From assembly GCA_030616425.1 (NCBI GenBank), contig JAUWXJ010000048.1, positions 1-12,406 of the forward strand: 12,406 nucleotides of DNA, read 5' to 3'. Position 1 is the first letter of the stretch. Each line of letters begins with the position of its first letter. The position numbers were made by a program, and so were the translations under genes. This document shows positions 7,068-12,406 of this stretch, piece by piece. The DNA is from Desulfobacterales bacterium (GTDB lineage Bacteria; Desulfobacterota; Desulfobacteria; Desulfobacterales; C00003060). Under the pieces are notes generated by a model. The model saw only the letters and a list, made by a program, of their open reading frames with translations. It was not told where the DNA came from and did no database searches.

Positions 7068-8303
7068 CTCTGTGAGAGATAAAGAAACCCTGTCACCAGT
7101 AACGATCTTCTTGATCTCCAACACCCTATCCCATAAAATATCTGCAAGTTCGCCCTTGTCCATCAACGGCAGGGTCTCGGTGCGACCGTCTCTGTAGAAA
7201 AGGCTCACCTGGTTGGTGTCCGAACCAAACCCTGAGCCAGCCTCTCCGATGAGATTGGCAACAACAAGGTCTAGGTTCTTTGCAGTTAGCTTGGCGCAGG
7301 CATTCTCCTGGAGATCCTGAGTCTCAGCCGCAAAACCAACCAGGATTCGGCCCCTTTTGTTTTCTCCGAGTCTCTTCAAGATATCCGGGGTCTGTTCAAG
7401 GTGTAAAGCCTGTGTCATCTCTTCCTTCTTTATCTTATGCTCGGAAATGCTTGTCGGCCGCCAGTCCGAAACTGCAGCGGCCTTTACTATGATCGTAGTT
7501 TGTTCCATATGGTCCATCACCGCATTGAACATCTCTTCGGCTGTCTTGACCCGGATTATTCTAACACCGTCAGGGCCTGGAAGCACGGTGGGCCCACTGA
7601 TCAGCACTACTTCTCCTCCCCGCCGCATAGCAACACGCGCAATGGCATGTCCCATCTTGCCCGAAGAAGGATTGCTTACAAATCTGACCGGATCGACCGG
7701 TTCCTGAGTTGATCCGGCAGTTACCAGGATCCGCTCTCCAGCCAGATCCTGTGGACACAATAGCGAACAAAGTTTCTCTGCTATCGCCTCGATATCCGGC
7801 AGCCGGCCTGGCCCTTCGTGACCGCAGGCGAGTGGCCCGGTCTCGGGACGGAGCACCTTTATACCGGCCTGTTCAAGTCTCTTTATGTTGTCCTGAACCA
7901 CACGATTTTCATACATGTGAACGTTCATGGATGGACAAACCAAAACTGGTGCCCGAACTGTCAAAACAAAGGTGGTAAGAGGATCATCTGCAATTCCATG
8001 GGCCATCTTGCCAATGATGTTGGCAGTAGCCGGTACAATGGCGACAGCATCCGCCTCTTCTGCCCAAGCAATGTGCCGAAAGGGGGTATCTTCCTGGTGC
8101 CCGAACATATCGGTCCATACCGGATGCCCCGAAAGGGCCTCAAAGGTGAGAGGCCCAACAAACGCCTGGGCACTCTTGGTCATAATAACCCGGACGCGGG
8201 CACCCGAACTAATGAGTATCCTTAGAAGATCTACGGCCTTGTAAGCAGCGATCCCGCCACACACTCCAAGGGCAATCTGCTTATCTTTCAGCGGATCCGG
8301 CAT
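7044..8303 (-). CDS. coaBC: Bifunctional phosphopantothenoylcysteine synthetase/decarboxylase
   Basis: Catalyses two consecutive coenzyme A steps in the cytoplasm: CTP-dependent joining of cysteine to 4'-phosphopantothenate (CoaB), then FMN-dependent decarboxylation (CoaC). The N-terminal CoaC half (about 1-185) shows LGVCGGIAAYK (12-22), active-site His77 in FRHIAWAEEAD, PSMNVHMYEN with Asn127, and the flexible-flap Cys160 in GPLACGHEGPGRLPD. The C-terminal CoaB half has LVTAGSTQEPVDPVR, SNPSSGKMG with Asn211, AAAVSDWRP (275-283) and the KIKK lysines from residue 290. Both halves look intact. The last dozen residues (SLSLTEPTETQSS) fall in a hairpin/repeat block and look like read-through of intergenic repeat rather than family sequence. 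The ATG at 8303 abuts a 7-bp repeat and has no recognisable Shine-Dalgarno. Confidence 0.96.
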   Translation of the reverse strand: MPDPLKDKQIALGVCGGIAAYKAVDLLRILISSGARVRVIMTKSAQAFVGPLTFEALSGHPVWTDMFGHQEDTPFRHIAWAEEADAVAIVPATANIIGKMAHGIADDPLTTFVLTVRAPVLVCPSMNVHMYENRVVQDNIKRLEQAGIKVLRPETGPLACGHEGPGRLPDIEAIAEKLCSLLCPQDLAGERILVTAGSTQEPVDPVRFVSNPSSGKMGHAIARVAMRRGGEVVLISGPTVLPGPDGVRIIRVKTAEEMFNAVMDHMEQTTIIVKAAAVSDWRPTSISEHKIKKEEMTQALHLEQTPDILKRLGENKRGRILVGFAAETQDLQENACAKLTAKNLDLVVANLIGEAGSGFGSDTNQVSLFYRDGRTETLPLMDKGELADILWDRVLEIKKIVTGDRVSLSLTEPTETQSS

Positions 8304-8409
8304 TTCGTTATTCGTTATCCGTTATTCGGACACGCAGTGAAGCTTGCGCTAAACCGTTATTCGAGGTGCAGAGGGCATAGCGTGTCTATGCTCTGCGCTT
8401 CACGTTATT
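8304..8409. repeat. 7-bp CGTTATT repeat and hairpin filling the coaBC upstream gap
   Basis: CGTTATT, CGTTATC, CGTTATT run head to tail at 8306-8326, and further copies lie at 8355-8361 and 8403-8409. The 10-mer CCGTTATTCG occurs at both 8319-8328 and 8354-8363. Between them is a hairpin: GCAGAGGGCATAG (8368-8380) pairs with CTATGCTCTGC (8386-8396) with two bulged G. It is enclosed by GTGAAGC (8337-8343) and GCTTCAC (8397-8403). The last repeat unit contains the stop codon of the lipoprotein gene, and the first lies 2 nt before the coaBC start. Confidence 0.75.
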
Positions 8410-8896
8410 TCAACAGGCCCTCTTCAGGAGTTTCCATGGTAGGGGCGACCCAGACTTCGACCTCGGTCTTGAACTGTTTTTCGTTAATGTTGATAATGCA
8501 ACCACGATTCGGCTTGTCGAAAAACATGATCGTGCGGATGCCCATTTTGAAAGAACTGATTAGGCGCCAGTTATCCTTTGCCATGTTGTTGTCAAAGAAC
8601 CTGATCAGAGAGTTCATTTCAACACGTCCTGTCAAAATCAAGACACCAGCCGTGAAGTCTGAGGTATGATAAATAAAAGACCTCTTTTTGTCGACCTTGA
8701 GTTCTGAAGGGACCAGAACATCTTCGAAGTCGTAGTAAAGAGGTGCCGGTGTCTTATCCTGCTTTCTTGCGGCAGGTTTTGGTCTCTCCGGGCTTTTGCT
8801 CATTGCTTTCAAGCGAGCGCAGCCCAAAAAGACGGTAAAAATAAACAATAGCACTGAAATCCCCACAAGAATCCTGAATCGTCTTAAATCTGCCAT
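8405..8896 (-). CDS. Probable lipoprotein of unknown function
   Basis: A 163-residue protein with a lipoprotein-like signal: basic start (MADLRRFR), hydrophobic core at 9-24, and Cys26 after FLG. Phe at the -3 position makes the lipobox slightly atypical. A basic, proline-containing linker (30-50) follows, then a compact domain from about 53 whose core (DFTAGVLILTGRVEMNSLIRFFDNNM; continuing into DNWRLISSFKMGIRTIMFFDK) looks like alternating strands and one helix. The end, EVEVWVAPTMETPEEGLLK, is a strand and tail. The start at ATG 8896 is well supported by AGGAGGG (8902-8908 on the minus strand), 5 nt away. It is likely anchored in the inner or outer membrane, facing the periplasm. I do not recognise a named family with confidence. 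It lies 101 nt upstream of coaBC. Confidence 0.8.
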   Translation of the reverse strand: MADLRRFRILVGISVLLFIFTVFLGCARLKAMSKSPERPKPAARKQDKTPAPLYYDFEDVLVPSELKVDKKRSFIYHTSDFTAGVLILTGRVEMNSLIRFFDNNMAKDNWRLISSFKMGIRTIMFFDKPNRGCIININEKQFKTEVEVWVAPTMETPEEGLLK

Positions 8897-8914
8897 GACA
8901 ACCCTCCTATGCTC

Positions 8915-9106
8915 TCAATTTGTTTTTGATTTCGCCCACACGCCATTCTCCAATTCGTAACCTAAAATTCTTAACAGTTCACGGGTCAAGGAACATCGCT
9001 TCTCTTCGGCATCCAATGCCTTTACCAGGTGTGCTGTTATGGTCTGTGGAAATGGCTGGATGCCTACGTTCAGCGATATTCCTTGACCCGTATGGTAAAC
9101 TATCAC
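8915..9106 (-). CDS. Doubtful 63-residue ORF spanning a large palindrome
   Basis: Opens with GTG at 9106 and ends 18 nt before the lipoprotein start. Codon choice in its second half (ending RELLRILGYELENGVWAKSKTN) looks plausible for a gene, but most of the frame is occupied by the 111-bp inverted repeat, and the upstream Shine-Dalgarno is weak. I recognise no family. It may be a chance open frame across a structured non-coding element. Confidence 0.22.
   Translation of the reverse strand: MIVYHTGQGISLNVGIQPFPQTITAHLVKALDAEEKRCSLTRELLRILGYELENGVWAKSKTN
8981..9091. repeat. 111-bp near-perfect inverted repeat (long hairpin)
   Basis: Positions 8981-9000 and 9072-9091 are complementary at 19 of 20 positions. 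In a minus-strand transcript the one exception is a G-U wobble. After a symmetrical 7 x 7 internal loop the stem resumes with GGCATCCA (9008-9015) and TGGATGCC (9057-9064). After a 2-nt bulge it continues with 9018-9027 and 9047-9056 (8 of 10 paired). The apical loop is about 19 nt. About 35 base pairs are possible in total. It lies on the transcribed leader side of the lipoprotein gene. Confidence 0.85.
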
Positions 9107-9157
9107 AAATTCTTTTTATCAATATCAAGAAACATAGTCAAGCACCACGATTATTGA

Positions 9158-9271
9158 AGCTGAAAGCTCAAAGTAGAAAAATGATCAACGATTCGAAATT
9201 GAGTTTATCAATTCTTATTCTCATGGGCACATTTCATTGAAAGATCCCCTTTCAGCTTTGAGCTTTCAGCT
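9158..9271. repeat. Perfect 16-bp inverted repeat between exporter stop and hairpin element
   Basis: AGCTGAAAGCTCAAAG at 9158-9173 and CTTTGAGCTTTCAGCT at 9256-9271 are exact reverse complements separated by 82 nt. The right arm ends 2 nt from the exporter gene's stop codon. The spacer is AT-rich with no gene. Confidence 0.85.
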
Positions 9272-9273
9272 AC

Positions 9274-10995
9274 TCACTCTTCCAGACGAGAGAGGCTCTC
9301 TGTCCCCAACCGCATGGGCCAGAAGACAGCCAGCACATTAATGGCTGCCACCAATGCAAAGGAAAGGGTGATCCATATCCAGTGAACCAGTGGTATGGCC
9401 TCCCCGCGAAGTCTGGCCATAAAAATCGTATAGACCGGACCTGCTTCCAGTACAATCACCGATCCAATAAAACCCATGCACAGGACCATAAAGAGCATTC
9501 CGCCAAACCCGGTGGCCATCTGGGCCATGTTCTCAATCCGAAAATTGGGATAGGCAGCACCCAGACCAACCCCCATAGCAGTGATACCAAACACCATGAA
9601 AAATACAGTAATTGTGGAAAGCCCCATCATAAAGGGGGTCACTGAGAGTAACTTGTTTGAAATCACGACAAGTATCTCAGACAAGATGAGCAGGGGCACA
9701 AGGTATGTCCAGAACTTCACCCAAAGGAAGGTCTTCACGGGAACAGGCGCCGATCTTATCACCCAAAAGGCTTGCCCCTCGGTACTCACAGCCGGAAATA
9801 CAAAACGGACTGCCATGGCGGCAAGCACAAAACCGGCCAAACCCATGTTCAAAAACGACAGAATGTTTTGAAGATAGAATGCCTTGATCGGGGCCTTTTC
9901 AATCGGCAGCACCGTAAAGTTGTAAAGATAGACGACAATGAGGGCCGCCAATAAAAAGAGTTGGGACCACTGGGTGTTATCCCGAAAGAAGGTCTTGATA
10001 TCCTTTAAAAGGAGTGCACCGGCCTGCCCGGAAACTGGCAAAAAACGCGTCAACTCTTTGCGAAATGCCCTCTTTCTGCCTCGTAGAGAGCGGCGGGCCA
10101 CCTGGGCCTTTGAAATGCCCTTGAAATAAAAGATCCTGGCAAGCTTGGTCTCGAGGAAAATAATGGACAAAGCGCCTGTGATGGAAAGCCCCAGATAAAA
10201 CAAGGGAGTGCCACCTCTGCCCGTCAAGACCGGCCACAAGGTCTCCAGCATCCATGTGGTGGGCAAAAACGGAGAACCGGGGGCCTCGAGGGAACTAAGA
10301 TAAATGGCCAGGGTTGCCAAGCCTGTCGGGTCTACTAACCTTTCTGGCCTCATGAATCGAAATGCAAAGTACAAAAGAATAACTAGAACCATGGAAAAGA
10401 GAACAAAGATATCCCGCATCCGGTTAGCCGGAAGAGATACCACCAAGACCAAAACAATCAGTGTGCCGATGGCAGAGGCGAGCAGACAAAATGGAAGGAG
10501 CGAGCCGGCCAGAACCAGATAGAAATCTATACCCGCACTGTAAACCAGGGCATAGGCGAAAAATACCGGCAGGCTAAACATGAATAGCATCCATGAGCTG
10601 TCAAAGGTGCTCTCAAGCCACCGAGCAAGAAATACCTTTTCCGCTGAGACCGGAGCGGCGGTAATCAATGGCAGATCTCTTGAAAGATAGAGTGTGGAAA
10701 GGGCTGTAAGGATGCTGCTGAATATAAGGATAGAAAAAACGGTAAGAAGCACCATAGATAGGAGCTTTCGGGCCAGGATATCGCCGAATCCTTCAACACC
10801 CTGGAAGTAATGCAAGACACGATAAAACACGGCAAAGATACCTGCCCAGAACAGAAAGCTTATCACGGCAAGGAGAATCCTCACCCATGCCCTGCCTTCA
10901 AGCCGCTGCCTTTGGACTCGGTGTTTCAAGGCCCATACGCGAGGTTTCAGCAATGTTAGTACGGTTTGCATGGCCTGGTTTGTCCTTGACAGCAT
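9274..10995 (-). CDS. ABC-2-like exporter membrane protein, ATPase not adjacent
   Basis: A 573-residue polytopic inner-membrane protein with roughly a dozen hydrophobic segments, including about 38-62, 78-103, 135-160, 162-190, 195-213, 264-282, 345-362, 378-402, 430-448, 455-482, 496-518 and 538-560. A central cytoplasmic basic region lies at 296-320. The two halves share a cytoplasmic motif: LPLITAAPVSAEKVFLARW (108-126) and FWVIRSAPVPVKTFLWVKFW (410-429). This suggests internal duplication and is typical of large ABC-2-type permeases (resembling the putative ABC exporter family, by recollection). Such proteins normally need an ATP-binding partner, probably encoded upstream (higher coordinates) or elsewhere; none is in this window. 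The substrate is unknown. The start at ATG 10995 has only a weak AAGAATGAG upstream; ATG at residue 9 is an alternative. Confidence 0.82.
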   Translation of the reverse strand: MLSRTNQAMQTVLTLLKPRVWALKHRVQRQRLEGRAWVRILLAVISFLFWAGIFAVFYRVLHYFQGVEGFGDILARKLLSMVLLTVFSILIFSSILTALSTLYLSRDLPLITAAPVSAEKVFLARWLESTFDSSWMLFMFSLPVFFAYALVYSAGIDFYLVLAGSLLPFCLLASAIGTLIVLVLVVSLPANRMRDIFVLFSMVLVILLYFAFRFMRPERLVDPTGLATLAIYLSSLEAPGSPFLPTTWMLETLWPVLTGRGGTPLFYLGLSITGALSIIFLETKLARIFYFKGISKAQVARRSLRGRKRAFRKELTRFLPVSGQAGALLLKDIKTFFRDNTQWSQLFLLAALIVVYLYNFTVLPIEKAPIKAFYLQNILSFLNMGLAGFVLAAMAVRFVFPAVSTEGQAFWVIRSAPVPVKTFLWVKFWTYLVPLLILSEILVVISNKLLSVTPFMMGLSTITVFFMVFGITAMGVGLGAAYPNFRIENMAQMATGFGGMLFMVLCMGFIGSVIVLEAGPVYTIFMARLRGEAIPLVHWIWITLSFALVAAINVLAVFWPMRLGTESLSRLEE

Positions 10996-11306
10996 GAACT
11001 CATTCTTAATATTAATACACTGATTTTCACTCAGAATAAAGACCTAACCCGGATAAACCGGAAATCCGAAGCACGAAATTCGAAATACGTACTGTTCTCA
11101 AGGCGTGAGCCGCAAACAAATCTGAAATTCGAATTTACAAATCTTCAAAACAAAGAGGTTTGCCTTTGAATAAGGGTTTTGCGTTTAGGTCATTTGAATT
11201 TTGAAAATTTGTTAATTGTTTCGGATTTCGATATTCGGATTTCGAATTTGTTTTCTGCCACAAAAAACACGAATTTCATCATTAAGCGCCTATAGGGGGC
11301 AAAACC
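10996..11306. other. Divergent intergenic region, repeat-rich
   Basis: This 311-nt gap separates the minus-strand exporter from the plus-strand fbp and must hold both promoters. No convincing -35/-10 pair stands out; the minus strand has an AT-rich TATTAATATTAAG about 10 nt before the exporter start. Most of the gap is an AATTCG-rich repeat block (listed separately). No coding frame is supported. Confidence 0.6.
11060..11250. repeat. AATTCG/ATTTCGG repeat block with inverted ends
   Basis: The left end has CGGAAATCCGAAG and CACGAAATTCGAAATACG (11060-11090). The middle has CTGAAATTCGAATTT (11122-11136). The right end has TTCGGATTTCG, ATATTCGGATTTCGAATTT (11219-11249). The ends are roughly inverted relative to each other (GAAATCCGAA versus TTCGGATTTC). 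The short variant CTCGAAACTCGAAAT at the right window edge (12392-12406) looks related. Confidence 0.65.
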
Positions 11307-12314
11307 ATGAAAACATCCATGGGCATGACAGTTACCGAGCATATTCTTATGAAACAGCGCGAAAACCCTGAAGCCACGGGCGCTTTCACCGAACTCCTTT
11401 CAGAGCTGACCGTCGCTGCGAAGATAATCTCAAGAGATGTCAACAAGGCGGGAATTGTGGATATCCTGGGATATGCTGGACGCGAAAATGTTTACGGAGA
11501 ACAAGTGCAGAAGCTTGACGAGTTTGCCAACCGCACCATCATTGAAAGGATGTGTCACATCGGCCAACTATGTGTCATGGCATCTGAGGAAAACGCGGAT
11601 ATCATTCAAATCCCTTCCAAGTATCCCAAGGGGAATTATGTGCTTATCTATGATCCCTTGGATGGCTCATCGAATATCGACGTCAATGTAAGCATCGGGA
11701 CAATCTTTTCCATACACAGAAAAATAAGCTCCCATGAAGATGGTACCTTAAGCGATGTCTTACAACCAGGATACAAGCAGGTCGCCGCCGGCTATTTCAT
11801 TTATGGCTCCAGCACCATGATGGTCTACACTACCGGACAGGGTGTTCATGGCTTTACTCTCTTTCCGGGCATAGGAGAATTCTTGCTTTCCCACGAAAAT
11901 ATTCGAATTCCAGAGCGTGGCAGGATCTTCAGTGTGAATGAAAGCAATTACAACTACTGGAGTGATGGCATCAGGCGCCTGGTCGACTATTTCAAGTCTC
12001 CTGACACAAAGCCTACCTATACTGCCAGATACATCGGCTCTTTAGTCTCTGATTTTCACCGAAATCTCTTGAAGGGTGGCATCTTTATGTACCCGGCAGA
12101 CACCAAGAACCCTAAGAAGCCCCACGGCAAACTGCGCCTGATGTGTGAGGCCAGTCCTCTCGCTTTTGTGGTAAAGGAGGCGGGTGGGTACGCCAGCACA
12201 GGGGAAAAACCGATCCTTGAGATAGAACCTGAAGGGCTCCACCAGAGGGTGCCGCTATGTATCGGAAGCAAAAAAGATGTGGAATTGGCGGAAAGGTACG
12301 TGCAGGAGAGATAG
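11307..12314 (+). CDS. fbp: Class I fructose-1,6-bisphosphatase
   Basis: Hydrolyses fructose 1,6-bisphosphate to fructose 6-phosphate in gluconeogenesis, and in the reductive pentose pathway where present. It is a 335-residue cytoplasmic enzyme, usual length for class I. Metal-binding and catalytic residues are visible: Glu94/Glu95 in MASEEN, Asp116 and Asp119 in YDPLDGSSNID (115-125), and Glu281 in LMCEASPLAFVVKEAGG. The phosphate-binding region includes NESNYNYW (211-218), ARYIGSLVSDFHR (240-252) and KPHGKLRLM (271-279). The start at ATG 11307 is backed by AGGGGG (11294-11299), 7 nt upstream; ATG at residue 5 or 7 is possible. It is the only plus-strand gene, divergent from the exporter, so it has its own promoter. 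Confidence 0.97.
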   Translation: MKTSMGMTVTEHILMKQRENPEATGAFTELLSELTVAAKIISRDVNKAGIVDILGYAGRENVYGEQVQKLDEFANRTIIERMCHIGQLCVMASEENADIIQIPSKYPKGNYVLIYDPLDGSSNIDVNVSIGTIFSIHRKISSHEDGTLSDVLQPGYKQVAAGYFIYGSSTMMVYTTGQGVHGFTLFPGIGEFLLSHENIRIPERGRIFSVNESNYNYWSDGIRRLVDYFKSPDTKPTYTARYIGSLVSDFHRNLLKGGIFMYPADTKNPKKPHGKLRLMCEASPLAFVVKEAGGYASTGEKPILEIEPEGLHQRVPLCIGSKKDVELAERYVQER

Positions 12315-12320
12315 AAGATA

Positions 12321-12333
12321 GGGGCTTCGCCCC
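12321..12333 (+). terminator. Short GC hairpin after fbp, possible terminator
   Basis: GGGGC, TTC, GCCCC forms a compact 5-bp hairpin 6 nt after the fbp stop. No T-run follows (next bases are AATTGG), so it is at best a weak or factor-assisted terminator. Confidence 0.3.
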
Positions 12334-12334
12334 A

Positions 12335-12372
12335 ATTGGAATGTTGGAAGAATGGAATATTGGAATGATGGG
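12335..12372. repeat. 8-bp TGGAATGT tandem repeat downstream of fbp
   Basis: TGGAATGT, TGGAAGAA, TGGAATAT, TGGAATGA, TGGG begin at 12337, 12345, 12353, 12361 and 12369: an exact 8-bp period with about 4.5 copies. There is no coding role apparent. Confidence 0.75.
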
Positions 12373-12406
12373 TTATGTCTCGCCCCTAAATCTCGAAACT
12401 CGAAAT

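Noticed and set aside
7818..8225. 135-codon plus-strand open frame opposite coaBC
   Set aside because: It is antisense to the CoaC domain with intact active-site motifs.
8981..9091. Integron attC-like site
   Set aside because: Length and imperfect palindrome fit loosely, but the RYYYAAC and GTTRRRY core sites are missing from the ends and no integrase or cassette array is present.

Overview
The window is a mid-GC bacterial chromosome segment. It carries eight protein genes with good support on the minus strand and one on the plus strand, plus one doubtful small ORF. The mix of genes and the many short-period repeats between them resemble Desulfobacterota (former Deltaproteobacteria) genomes. 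That placement is an inference from pattern recognition; no rRNA or other taxonomic marker is present. I see no tRNA or rRNA gene, CRISPR array, transposase, phage gene or integrase.

Layout in plus-strand order. Minus-strand genes: uvrB (nucleotide excision repair, last residues cut off by the window edge); a GAF-fused PilB/GspE-type secretion ATPase; a 75-residue two-helix membrane protein; an NfeD/ClpP-like membrane serine protease; a family-4 iron-sulfur uracil-DNA glycosylase overlapping the NfeD start; coaBC (coenzyme A biosynthesis); a 163-residue probable lipoprotein of unknown function; and a 573-residue ABC-2-like exporter membrane protein. Divergently, on the plus strand, lies a class I fructose-1,6-bisphosphatase gene. 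Transcription of the minus-strand tract runs from the exporter toward uvrB. The functions are mostly housekeeping and do not form one pathway. The only tightly coupled pair is the glycosylase and NfeD, which overlap by 14 nt. uvrB and the glycosylase are both DNA-repair genes but are separated by three others.

The unusual content is between the genes. Nearly every gap is filled by a different short-unit degenerate repeat or long inverted repeat: 9-bp AAACTCAAC-type units at two sites, 7-bp CGTTATT units, 8-bp TGGAATGT units, AATTCG-rich blocks, a GCTGAAAGCTCAAAG dyad, a 71-bp dyad upstream of the glycosylase gene, and a 111-bp near-perfect hairpin. Several run into start or stop codons. The first 16 or so residues of UvrB and the last dozen of CoaBC are apparently translated repeat sequence, and neither uvrB nor coaBC has a recognisable Shine-Dalgarno where the repeat sits. 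I find no convincing new enzymatic system. The most distinctive signals are the repeat-filled gene boundaries, the 111-bp hairpin, and the orphan GAF-PilB ATPase whose c-di-GMP-type motifs look degenerate.
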